Positions 15,933 through 23,184 of a DNA stretch of 28,972 bases are shown one piece after another (the first letter of the stretch is position 1; each line of letters starts with the position of its first letter). A program made the position numbers and the translations under genes. Source of the DNA: an uncultured Eubacteriales bacterium (GTDB taxonomy: Bacteria > Bacillota > Clostridia > Oscillospirales > CAG-272); NCBI GenBank assembly GCA_902462015.1, contig CABPZV010000009.1:1-28972 (forward strand), given 5' to 3'. The notes under the pieces are model-generated. The model had not been told where the DNA came from and did not search any database. It worked only from the letters and a program-made list of their open reading frames with translations.

Positions 15933-16649
15933 ATGAAAAATAAAAAACGCCAGAGCGCATCACAGCCGCTTTTAGCATTCCTTCTAATCGTTATAGGTGT
16001 CGGATATCTTCTTAAAAATCTCGAAATCATTCCGGAATTTACGATATTTTTTGACGGATTCTGGACGATGTTTATAATTATACCGGCGATTATAAATATA
16101 ATTTCCGGAAAATCCCGGCGGGCAGGATTTATTTGGCTTATTATAGGTCTTGCTCTGTTGTCGACGTGTGTAGATGCGCTTCGTACATTCCGTCCATTGT
16201 TAATACCGGTATTTTTAATTCTGTTGGGATTTATGCTTTTTACAAAAAAAGGTACTGTAAGATACAGACGAATATACAACAAATTAAGCGAGACATATGT
16301 GAAATATCCTGTGTACCGTGCATTTTTCTCACGCAGAAAGCTTTCGTCGTATGATAAATCATATGTTGGCGCGCTTGCCTCAGCGTTTTGTTCGGAAATG
16401 ACACTTTCATTATCGGAAACCGAATTTTCACACCCGTCTGTTCTTGATATAACCGCATTTCTCTCAACAGTAGACATTACAGTTCCGGCAGGAACAGACG
16501 TCCGTATTACACACGGAAAAAACGGAAGGACTACAAAATCGAAGTCAGTTTCTTTAAATACCGTGTCTGTATACCACGGTGACGAAGCGCCGATACTTTT
16601 TTTAACACCGCACAGTCTTTTCAGCCGGATTAATGTAAACTTTACTTGA
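15933..16649 (+). CDS. LiaF-like membrane protein
   Basis: This 238-residue protein has four predicted transmembrane segments in its first 110 residues (PLLAFLLIVIGVGYLL, then WTMFIIIPAIINII, FIWLIIGLALL and LIPVFLILLGFMLF). A soluble beta-rich C-terminal region follows (LDITAFLSTVDITVPAGTDV). This layout matches LiaF-type cell-envelope stress proteins and the related predicted membrane proteins whose C-terminal repeat-like domain sits at the membrane. No LiaRS two-component genes are nearby, so a stress-sensing role is only inferred. The start is the ATG at 15933, with AAAGGA 9 nt upstream; the frame extends to 15891 without SD support. Confidence 0.7.
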   Translation: MKNKKRQSASQPLLAFLLIVIGVGYLLKNLEIIPEFTIFFDGFWTMFIIIPAIINIISGKSRRAGFIWLIIGLALLSTCVDALRTFRPLLIPVFLILLGFMLFTKKGTVRYRRIYNKLSETYVKYPVYRAFFSRRKLSSYDKSYVGALASAFCSEMTLSLSETEFSHPSVLDITAFLSTVDITVPAGTDVRITHGKNGRTTKSKSVSLNTVSVYHGDEAPILFLTPHSLFSRINVNFT

Positions 16650-16674
16650 CATATTTCAGTAAAGGCAACATTAT
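16646..16674 (+). promoter_or_regulatory. Probable promoter of the FkbM methyltransferase
   Basis: A perfect TTGACA (16646-16651) overlaps the stop codon of the upstream gene and is followed, 17 nt on, by CATTAT (16669-16674). The predicted start near 16681 leaves only about 11 nt before the ATG at 16692, with almost no SD, so this would be a near-leaderless transcript. Confidence 0.45.
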
Positions 16675-16691
16675 ATATTTAATATGGAAAT

Positions 16692-17957
16692 ATGAGTTAC
16701 GATTTTAACAACACGAAAGACCTTTGGACTCGTCTTAAAAGCGAATCCCGTCCCGTGCTCTTATACGGTATTGGAAACGGCGCTGATAAAATTTTTGATG
16801 TATGCCGGGATTACGGTATTGAAATACTTGGAGTATTTGCAAGCGACGGATTTGTTACAAAAAGCGATGGCAGACGCCGTATCTTCCGTGACATGACAAT
16901 CATGTCCTACAATGAAGCGAGAGATAAGTTCAAATGCCGTGACTATGTTGTTCTGCTTTGTTTCGCAAGCCGAATTCCGGAAGTTATAGACACTATATGC
17001 AGGATAGCGGAGGAGAGAGAACTGCTTGTTCCGGATGTCCCTGTTTGCCCGGACAGCGAGCTTTTTACAGCTGAATTTTGCAGGCGAAATTCAGATCATA
17101 TCAATAAAGCAAGAGAGCTTTTCTCAGATGCAGAGTCACTTCGTATTTTTGACGGAATTATAAAAGCGAGACTTACCGGATCAATTTCAGCTCTTCTTGA
17201 GGCGTCTTCCGAAAAAGCAAATTCCGGGGAAAAACTTTTATCTTTTGAAAGATACCAAACATATGCCGATCTTGGTGCATATAACGGCGATACAATAGCT
17301 GAATTGATAGACAAAGCAACTGCTTTGCAAAAGATATATGCGGTCGAGCCCGACAAAAAAACATTTAAAAAACTAAGCTCATTTTGTAACGGGCTTAGTG
17401 TGAAATTTAAAGGTAAATCTATAAAACCGGAGTTTTGTGTCCTGCCGCTCGGACAGACGGATATTTCATCTCAGCCGAAAGTTTACAACTCTTTAAGCAT
17501 ATGTGAAAATTTTGATCATGAAGACAGATGCTGTGAAATTTTACTTTACAATGCCGCTGTCTGGAATCAAAATGGAAAACTTGGTTTCTTCGGAAACGGA
17601 AACCGCGGCAGCGGAAGTTTTTGTCATGCACTGAACGGAAAAAAAGATTCTGAAACAATATGCGCTGTCACGCTCGACAGTATTTTAGACGGTCAAAGAG
17701 TAGATTACATAAAATATGATGTTGAGGGAGCCGAGATGGAGGCACTTGAAGGCTCACGGAAAACAATACAGAAATTTATGCCGGATATATGTCTGTCTCT
17801 ATACCATCGATCGGAAGATATTTTTTCATTGCCTCTTGCCTTGAATAAAATGGAACCGGGATATAGTCTGTATCTTAGACGAAAAAGATGTCTGCCTGCT
17901 TGGGAGATTAACCTTTATGCTATAAAACAGCAAAGTCTTAAAAACATTGACAAATAA
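16692..17957 (+). CDS. FkbM-family SAM-dependent methyltransferase with N-terminal nucleotide-binding-like domain
   Basis: This 421-residue protein is in two parts. The N-terminal 130 residues look like a Rossmann-type domain (VLLYGIGNGADKIFDVC, then ILGVFASDGF), as seen in sugar- or nucleotide-binding fusions. The C-terminal part from about 185 is an FkbM methyltransferase: motif I YADLGAYNGDTIAEL (near 191), acidic AVEPDKKTFKKL, and the family hallmark IKYDVEGAEMEALEG (near 340), followed by PDICLSLYHRSEDI. FkbM enzymes O-methylate sugars, polysaccharides or secondary metabolites. No glycosylation or polyketide genes are adjacent, so the acceptor is unknown. The SD is very weak (GGAA close to the ATG). 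Confidence 0.88.
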   Translation: MSYDFNNTKDLWTRLKSESRPVLLYGIGNGADKIFDVCRDYGIEILGVFASDGFVTKSDGRRRIFRDMTIMSYNEARDKFKCRDYVVLLCFASRIPEVIDTICRIAEERELLVPDVPVCPDSELFTAEFCRRNSDHINKARELFSDAESLRIFDGIIKARLTGSISALLEASSEKANSGEKLLSFERYQTYADLGAYNGDTIAELIDKATALQKIYAVEPDKKTFKKLSSFCNGLSVKFKGKSIKPEFCVLPLGQTDISSQPKVYNSLSICENFDHEDRCCEILLYNAAVWNQNGKLGFFGNGNRGSGSFCHALNGKKDSETICAVTLDSILDGQRVDYIKYDVEGAEMEALEGSRKTIQKFMPDICLSLYHRSEDIFSLPLALNKMEPGYSLYLRRKRCLPAWEINLYAIKQQSLKNIDK

Positions 17958-18000
17958 CATAAAATGGGTATAATAAGAATTTGACAGGTTAAATCAACAA

Positions 18001-18036
18001 TAAAAATCTCCGGACATATAATGTATATGTCCGGAG
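18001..18036 (-). terminator. Terminator of spoVG
   Basis: A perfect 13-bp stem CTCCGGACATATA/TATATGTCCGGAG (18008-18036, 3-nt loop on paper, opening to a larger loop) is followed on the minus strand by ATTTTTA. It lies about 70 bp downstream of the spoVG stop. Confidence 0.8.
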
Positions 18037-18105
18037 TATAAATTGTAAATGCCAAATTTAGAATCGGAAATGCACTACTTTGCGAAATTCCGAAAATCAC
18101 AGTCT

Positions 18106-18396
18106 TTAGTTCTGATCGCCGGTTTCCTGTTCAAGAGCGGCAACTGTTTCATGATATTTCCCAATAACTTCATCTTCAAGAAGCTTTCTGAATTCTGCAT
18201 TGATCGGATGAACTATATCACGATATGTGTTATCAGGGTTCTTTTTGCACGGCATAACGATAAAATACCGCTCGCGCGCATAAATAACCTTAACATCATG
18301 AACGGCAAGAGCTCCGTCAAATGTTACCGACGCAATCGCTTTCATAGGACCGTCGTTATCAAACAATTTCCTGAATTTAATGTCTGTGATCGTCAT
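18106..18396 (-). CDS. spoVG: SpoVG family regulator
   Basis: SpoVG is a small nucleic-acid-binding regulator of sporulation, septation and envelope genes in Bacillota. The 96-residue length is typical. The opening MTITDIKFRKL, the centre VTFDGALAVHDVKVIYARER and YFIVMPCKKNPDNTYRDIVHP are clear family segments; the usual MPSRK is MPCKK here. SD AGGAGG lies 8 nt before the ATG. It is divergent from murC across 250 bp and has its own terminator downstream. In several Firmicutes spoVG lies near cell-wall precursor genes, which agrees with murC next door. Confidence 0.96.
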   Translation of the reverse strand: MTITDIKFRKLFDNDGPMKAIASVTFDGALAVHDVKVIYARERYFIVMPCKKNPDNTYRDIVHPINAEFRKLLEDEVIGKYHETVAALEQETGDQN

Positions 18397-18646
18397 TATG
18401 ATATCCTCCTGTTTTCATTTGATAAACTCGGTCTTCTCCGATACTGGTAGGGTATATTCAGCAAATTACACGCCAAAATACATTGACCGATGTATGTAAT
18501 TATAGAGTAACATTATGAATTTTGCTTTGCGGAAATAAAATTTTTCCTTTAACGTTATATGTATTTTTCGATTCTTTTGGATAAAATGTATAAAAACTTT
18601 GCTTGTATTTGTTGTACTTGCACAAATGCTTGGGAAAGGTGTCCAC

Positions 18647-20089
18647 ATGCTGACAATAATAGATTCAGATAAAACAAAAAATGAAAGTATTTCTCTGAAA
18701 GGGAAAAATCTGTTTTTTATTGGTATAGGCGGAATTAGCATGTCTTCGCTTGCAATGATATCATTATATGGCGGAGCTAAAGTCTGCGGAAGCGACCGTA
18801 CCTGTTCGCCTCTTACAGAAAAAATGGAACGTAGCGGAATAAAAATATATTATTCGCATTCGGCTGACAATTTACCGCGTGAATGTGATGCTGTAATTTT
18901 CACCGCGGCAATTCACAATGGGAATCCTGAACTTTCCGAGGCAAAAAAACGCGGAATTCCGTGCTTCTCCAGAGCGGAATTTCTCGGAAAAGTTATGCTT
19001 CCTTATAGAAACAGGATTGGAATCGCCGGGACTCACGGGAAGAGTACAACGACATCAATGGCAGCTATGATAGCTCTTCAGGCGAAAACAGACCCGACGA
19101 TTATAAGCGGCGCAGAGCTTGAAGCAATAGACGGTGCATACAGAATAGGGAGTAATAATTATTTTATCTTTGAGGCGTGTGAATATACTGATTCTTTTCT
19201 CTCATTCCACCCGACTACAGCGGTAATTCTTAATATAGAGCTTGAACACGTGGATTATTTTCACAGTCTTGAACAAATAACAGTAAGCTTTAAAAAATAC
19301 ATTTCAAAAGCTGACACGGCCGTAATATGCATCGATAGTACCCCTGCAGTCAAAGCAGCCAAAGAATTCGGCGGAAAACTTGTTACATACAGCATAAAAA
19401 GTCATACTTCACCTATAAAATCTGCCGTTCATTATTTTGCCGATAAAATTACAGCTCACGGGGATAAAATTCATTTTACCTTAGTTAGGATTTCAGATAA
19501 TAATAAAGATGTACTTTGCGTAATAGATTTAAATGTGCCGGGAGTTCACAATGTTTCTGATGCCACTGCGGCAGCGGCAGCGTGTATAGAAAACGGAATG
19601 TCGGTATATTCTGTAAAGGCAGGTCTCCGGAATTTCAAGGGAACAAAAAGGAGGCTTGAATACCGCGGAACCAGTATCCACGGGGCTGCTGTCTATGACG
19701 ATTACGCTCACCATCCTACCGAAATTAAAGCGACGCTTTCCGCTGCGCGCAGCTTCGGAAAAACTGTCTGGTGTGTATTTCAGCCTCATACTTATTCAAG
19801 AACACACGGTCTTTTTGATGAACTTAAATTGTCGTTCGGAGACGCGGACAGACTTATAATAACCGATATTTACTCAGCAGGAAGAGAAGAAAACAGAAGC
19901 GGAGTGACATCAGAGCAGCTTGCAAATGCTATTACAGGTGCATTATATATTCCCAAAGGGAAACAGTTCGAACAAATCAGCGAATATATATCACAAGTAA
20001 CAACTGAGGATGATGTCGTAATTGTTATGGGCGCAGGTGATATTATAACGCTGTCAGCCGCTCTTACAGATAAAGTAAAAAAGAAGTAG
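18647..20089 (+). CDS. murC: UDP-N-acetylmuramate--L-alanine ligase
   Basis: MurC adds L-alanine to UDP-MurNAc, the first amino acid of the peptidoglycan stem peptide, in the cytoplasm and using ATP. The 480-residue length is within family range. The N-terminal Rossmann segment FFIGIGGISMSSLA binds the UDP substrate. The central ATP loop is GTHGKSTTT (Lys132), followed by EACEYTDSFL and NIELEHVDYF, where MurC usually has an NxxxDHxD-like sequence. The C-terminal ligase domain has YDDYAHHPTEIKATL and VFQPHTYSRTHGLFDE. The start is the ATG at 18647, with AAAGGTG 6 nt upstream. An open frame back to a TTG at 18599 would add an unlikely hydrophobic stub. It is divergent from spoVG. Confidence 0.96.
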   Translation: MLTIIDSDKTKNESISLKGKNLFFIGIGGISMSSLAMISLYGGAKVCGSDRTCSPLTEKMERSGIKIYYSHSADNLPRECDAVIFTAAIHNGNPELSEAKKRGIPCFSRAEFLGKVMLPYRNRIGIAGTHGKSTTTSMAAMIALQAKTDPTIISGAELEAIDGAYRIGSNNYFIFEACEYTDSFLSFHPTTAVILNIELEHVDYFHSLEQITVSFKKYISKADTAVICIDSTPAVKAAKEFGGKLVTYSIKSHTSPIKSAVHYFADKITAHGDKIHFTLVRISDNNKDVLCVIDLNVPGVHNVSDATAAAAACIENGMSVYSVKAGLRNFKGTKRRLEYRGTSIHGAAVYDDYAHHPTEIKATLSAARSFGKTVWCVFQPHTYSRTHGLFDELKLSFGDADRLIITDIYSAGREENRSGVTSEQLANAITGALYIPKGKQFEQISEYISQVTTEDDVVIVMGAGDIITLSAALTDKVKKK

Positions 20090-20209
20090 AGAAGACTGAG
20101 CTTTAAAAGCCGGAGTTAAACCGACAAAGCCGTATTTTGTCTCAATGAGGGACAGCGTTATAAATCATAAAGCTATACAACCAAATTCATAAATAAAAAG
20201 GAACTAAAA

Positions 20210-20284
20210 ATGTTTTATCTTGTACATTTCATTCTTCTTGTAGTATTTGGAATCACAGCGGTGTATTGTGCTATGCACAGCTGA
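20210..20284 (+). CDS. 24-residue hydrophobic membrane peptide
   Basis: This is a tiny gene. Its protein is almost entirely one hydrophobic segment with aromatic ends (MFYLVHFILLVVF, then GITAVYCAMHS), enough for a single membrane span. Three things suggest it is real: AAAGGA about 7 nt before the ATG, a normal stop, and a strong rho-independent terminator 11 nt after the stop (20295-20325). It lies 120 bp after murC on the same strand and may be the last cistron of that transcript or a separate unit. No function or homologue is recognised; toxins of type I systems and small envelope-associated peptides look like this. Confidence 0.55.
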   Translation: MFYLVHFILLVVFGITAVYCAMHS

Positions 20285-20294
20285 CCGGATTGTC

Positions 20295-20325
20295 GCTGAG
20301 AGCTTTGACAGCTCTCAGCTTTTTT
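20295..20325 (+). terminator. Strong rho-independent terminator
   Basis: A 10-bp perfect stem GCTGAGAGCT/AGCTCTCAGC with loop TTGAC is followed by six T. It ends the murC or small-peptide transcript and lies 10 bp before repeat copy B. Confidence 0.95.
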
Positions 20326-20335
20326 AATAGCATTT

Positions 20336-20484
20336 TATAACTTAGGCAAGATGTCCCTCGCCATTAAAGCGGCCGACCTAATGGCGATCGCCTTTCAGTC
20401 GGCGGGTTTCACCATTCAGTGGGAGCTACAATCTCCGACTGGAATGGCTGCCACGCCATTTGACGGGGCGAGCCCCTTATTGAA
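20336..20484 (+). repeat. Structured intergenic repeat, copy B
   Basis: It has the same ends as copies A and C (AACTTAGGCAAGATGTCC at the left, CATTTGACGGGGCGAGCCCC plus TTATTGAA at the right). The outer stem is CCC-(TC bulge)-GCC (20355-20362) with GGCGGG (20401-20406). The inner hairpin of copies A and C is replaced by other sequence. The CCATTCAGT hairpin (20412-20447) is partly decayed. A 62-codon open frame crossing it has no SD and no supporting evidence. This is the most degraded of the three copies, directly behind a terminator. Confidence 0.82.
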
Positions 20485-20578
20485 CATAGATTTTCAAATA
20501 ATATCGGAAGGTATTGTTATAGCGCCTTACAAATTGTAAACAATTAATTTAGCTTACGAAAAAAATAGGTACGGCATA

Positions 20579-20607
20579 TTGACACGAAGAATCAAAAATG
20601 TTATAAT
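20579..20607 (+). promoter_or_regulatory. Perfect-consensus sigma-A promoter upstream of the DeoR gene
   Basis: TTGACA (20579-20584), a 17-nt spacer and TATAAT (20602-20607) match the consensus exactly. The predicted start near 20614 lies about 370 nt before the DeoR start codon, and repeat copy C is inside that leader. It probably drives deoR and possibly the whole dehydrogenase operon. Confidence 0.82.
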
Positions 20608-20618
20608 CACATGATGAA

Positions 20619-20646
20619 TGTTATTATTAACAGATGTAATTGTTAA
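20619..20646 (+). promoter_or_regulatory. Candidate operator: three TGTTA/TAACA half-sites
   Basis: TGTTA-4-TAACA (20619-20632) overlaps TTAACA-8-TGTTAA (20627-20646), placing three half-sites just after the predicted transcription start. DeoR-family proteins often bind repeated half-sites and control their own promoter, so autoregulation by the downstream gene is a reasonable inference. Confidence 0.4.
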
Positions 20647-20709
20647 AAGAGTTATTTTTTCACAGCAAAATTTGATAAATCAATTAAGAATTTAAACCTC
20701 ATTTAAAAT

Positions 20710-20926
20710 TATAACTTAGGCAAGATGTCCCGCCATTAGGGCGGCAGCCTTAATGGTGGTCGCCTCCTAAGGCGGTGGCCTCTTAAAGCAATCGCCATTA
20801 AAGCGGCAGCTTTAATGGCGGCGGGTTACATTTCACCATTCAGTGGGAGATACAATTTCCCACTGAATGGCAGGTTGGCTTTGCCACCCTTGACACGCCA
20901 TTTGACGGGGCAAGTCCCTTATTGAA
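20710..20926 (+). repeat. Structured intergenic repeat, copy C (extended)
   Basis: The longest copy, with the same ends as A and B. The outer stem is CCCGCC (20729-20734) with GGCGGG (20820-20825). The interior holds two sister hairpins, CCATTAGGGC/GCCTTAATGG (20733-20756) and GCCATTAAAGC/GCTTTAATGGC (20794-20819), both with loop GGCA, plus a smaller GC-rich one between. The 15-bp hairpin (20836-20850 with 20856-20870) has one G-T pair. A small extra hairpin GGTTGGC-TTT-GCCACC is inserted before the end block. The right-end hairpin GGGG-CAAG-TCCC also has a G-T pair. It lies within the predicted leader of the DeoR gene. Confidence 0.87.
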
Positions 20927-20983
20927 ATAACAATAAGCAGTTTAGACAGTAGAAAAAGAACAGAGGTTGAAAGGAAAACTGAT

Positions 20984-21760
20984 ATGAATTTTGATCGCAG
21001 AGAAAAAATTCGTGACATGCTGCGAAACAAGCCTTTTGTGTCTCTTCATGAGCTCGAAGAAATGTTTCCGGATGTCTCAAGCATGACACTTCGCCGAGAT
21101 ATCGATTATTTTGAAAAACAGGGCGAGGCTATCAAAGTCCGCGGAGGCGCGCGTTCCATGAAATTCATAACATCATGCATGGAAGGCAAATTTTCTCTTA
21201 GGATGAATGAACATCCCCAGGAAAAGCAAAAAATAGCAGATATCGCCATCAAAATGATAGAAACAGAGAGATCGGTTTTTCTTGACTCCGGGACAACTAT
21301 TTTTCAGCTTGCATCGATGATGCCGGATGAAAGACTTGTAATCACTACGACAGGGCCGAATATTGCTCTTGAGCTTATAAAAAAGAAGCTTCCGATCGTA
21401 AATGTAATAGGAGGCATGCTGAACCGGGACAGTATTTCAGTCTCCGGCAATGTTGCTGTAAAATATCTGTCTGATATTAATATTGACGTTGCATTCATAG
21501 TGCCGTCAGGCGTTTCATCTAATAACGGATTTACTTGCGGAAATTATAATGAATGTGAATTCAAGCGGCTGGTGATTGAAAAAGCAAGGAGAACCGTTAT
21601 TCTTACAGATAATTCAAAGCTTGAAAAAACGCTTCCTTACACGTTCGCAGATTTTAGCATGATAGATACAATTATCACAGACAAGGCTGTATCGCAGGAA
21701 ATTGCAGACGAAGCGAAGAAAAGCGGTACAAAAATAATAGTCGCCGATCTTGGTGTCTGA
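20984..21760 (+). CDS. DeoR-family transcriptional regulator
   Basis: This 258-residue cytoplasmic regulator has an N-terminal winged helix-turn-helix at about 1-58 (REKIRDML, VSLHELEEMFPDVSSMTLRR, KVRGGA) and a C-terminal DeoR sensor domain. The sensor has the sugar-phosphate loop SVFLDSGTTIFQLA, then TTTGPNIALEL, NVIGGMLNRDS and the late VILTDNSKLEK. DeoR proteins usually respond to phosphorylated sugars or related metabolites. The start has AAAGGA about 8 nt upstream. It is 87 bp upstream of the E2 gene on the same strand without a convincing terminator between, so it probably controls the dehydrogenase operon and itself. It is preceded by an unusually long structured leader. Confidence 0.92.
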   Translation: MNFDRREKIRDMLRNKPFVSLHELEEMFPDVSSMTLRRDIDYFEKQGEAIKVRGGARSMKFITSCMEGKFSLRMNEHPQEKQKIADIAIKMIETERSVFLDSGTTIFQLASMMPDERLVITTTGPNIALELIKKKLPIVNVIGGMLNRDSISVSGNVAVKYLSDINIDVAFIVPSGVSSNNGFTCGNYNECEFKRLVIEKARRTVILTDNSKLEKTLPYTFADFSMIDTIITDKAVSQEIADEAKKSGTKIIVADLGV

Positions 21761-21847
21761 TATTTCTTTTTAACAGAAACGGGGTATTTTCCCGATCAAA
21801 TATAATTCTGTACCAATTAATAAAAATAATGGAGGAAAATAAATACA

Positions 21848-23152
21848 ATGGCAACATTAGTGATTATGCCGCGACAGGGGCAAAGTGTTGAAAGCTGTGT
21901 TATTACCGAATGGAAAAAGAAAAAAGGCGATAATGTGGCTGTAAAAGATGTCCTCTTTTCTTATGAAACAGACAAGTCTTCATTTGATGAGGAATCTGCT
22001 GCTGAAGGGACCCTCTTAGAGATTTTCGCTGAAGAGGGAGACGATGTTCCATGTCTGAATCCGGTTTGCATTATCGGGGAGGCGGGAGAAGATATTTCTG
22101 CTCTTATCGCCGAAGCCAAAAAGCAGCTCGGCGGAGAGGAAGCTGCTGAAAAACCTGAAAAGAGTGAGATAGTCCCGGAGATAAAAGATACTCTTTCTGT
22201 ATCTGCTACTGAGGCATCTGTTGTAAATACAAAATCAGAAGACGGCTTTATGAGAATTTCTCCGCGGGCGCGTCATCTTGCAGAAAGAACAGATGCTGAT
22301 TTGTCAAAAGCAGTGCCGACCGGTCCAATGGGAAGGATCATTGAACGCGATATAAATTCTCTGTTGGATAAAGGACTTACAAACTCCGCCGCCGCAAAAG
22401 AAGCACCGGCAAATGCAGAAATTGCCGCTTCCGCGGCGTCTGCTCCTGATGCAGAATATGAGGACGTAAAGCTCCCGAATATTCGCCGCGTAATTGCAAA
22501 GAGTATGCATGCTTCGCTGTCAAATATGGCGCAGCTGACTCTAAATGCTTCCTTTGACGCATCTGAAATTATGTCATATCGGGCATCGCTTAAGGCAAAC
22601 GGCGAAAAGCTTGGCATGAATAATATAACGCTTAATGATATGGTGCTTTTTGCCGTTGCGAAAACTCTGCTCGGACACCGTGATCTCAATGCAAACTATC
22701 TTGATGACAAGGATGTTATGCGGTATTTTTCACATGTCAACCTCGGTGTTGCAGTTGATACACCGCGAGGACTTCTTGTTCCGACTGTATTCCGTGCAGA
22801 TACACTGTCGCTGAATGAGCTTGCAGCCCAGACAAAATCAGTAATTAAAGATGCTCAGGCAGGAACAATCAATCCCGATTTGCTCCGCGGTGCTTCGTTT
22901 ACCGTTACTAATCTTGGTTCTCTCGGAATCGAGAGCTTCACGCCTGTAATCAATCCTCCGCAGACCGGTATTCTCGGTGTCGATACGATCACAAGGCGCG
23001 TAAAGATCGTCGACGGCAAGGATGTATTTTATAATGCAATGGGACTTTCTCTTACTTTCGATCATCGTGCTCTCGACGGCGCTCCGGCAGCAAAATTCCT
23101 AAAAGAACTTTGTGCAAATCTTGAAAACTTCAATCTTCTGCTTGCCAAATAA
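21848..23152 (+). CDS. Dihydrolipoamide acyltransferase, E2 of a 2-oxoacid dehydrogenase complex
   Basis: E2 is the core of the complex; its lipoyl arm carries the acyl group from E1 to CoA. One lipoyl domain lies at 1-80 with the lipoylated Lys43 in YETDKSSF. A linker follows, then a peripheral subunit-binding domain at about 135-172 (RISPRARHLAERTD, TGPMGRIIERDI), an Ala-rich linker, and the catalytic domain at about 205-434 with DHRALDG (His406, Asp410). The 434-residue length is normal for a single-lipoyl E2. SD GGAGG precedes the ATG by about 12 nt. Whether the acyl group is acetyl (pyruvate or acetoin) or branched-chain is not shown. Order in the operon is E2, E3, E1. Confidence 0.94.
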   Translation: MATLVIMPRQGQSVESCVITEWKKKKGDNVAVKDVLFSYETDKSSFDEESAAEGTLLEIFAEEGDDVPCLNPVCIIGEAGEDISALIAEAKKQLGGEEAAEKPEKSEIVPEIKDTLSVSATEASVVNTKSEDGFMRISPRARHLAERTDADLSKAVPTGPMGRIIERDINSLLDKGLTNSAAAKEAPANAEIAASAASAPDAEYEDVKLPNIRRVIAKSMHASLSNMAQLTLNASFDASEIMSYRASLKANGEKLGMNNITLNDMVLFAVAKTLLGHRDLNANYLDDKDVMRYFSHVNLGVAVDTPRGLLVPTVFRADTLSLNELAAQTKSVIKDAQAGTINPDLLRGASFTVTNLGSLGIESFTPVINPPQTGILGVDTITRRVKIVDGKDVFYNAMGLSLTFDHRALDGAPAAKFLKELCANLENFNLLLAK

Positions 23153-23184
23153 GCCCTCAATTTATAGAAAGGAATAATACTGTT

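Noticed and set aside
15824..16477. 217-codon minus-strand frame opposite the LiaF-like gene
   Set aside because: The plus-strand frame has coherent transmembrane helices and an SD; the opposite frame is low-complexity hydrophobic sequence with no family features.
20351..20539. 62-codon open frame crossing repeat copy B
   Set aside because: It has no SD, lies mostly in the structured repeat, and its frame is not kept in copies A and C. The repeat explains it.
2869..20926. The three repeats as a CRISPR array or insertion sequence ends
   Set aside because: Copies are far apart or separated by unrelated sequence, interiors differ, there are no regular spacers, no transposase, and only weak terminal inverted similarity.
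20833..21030. 65-codon minus-strand frame over the end of repeat copy C
   Set aside because: It is antisense to the DeoR start and made largely of repeat sequence; the corresponding frame is not maintained in other copies.
21778..21798. CGGG/CCCG hairpin between the DeoR and E2 genes as a terminator
   Set aside because: The stem is only 4 bp and no T-run follows; continued transcription into E2 is more likely.
22273..22689. 138-codon minus-strand frame in the E2 gene
   Set aside because: It mirrors the Ala-rich linker of E2 on the other strand; no independent support.
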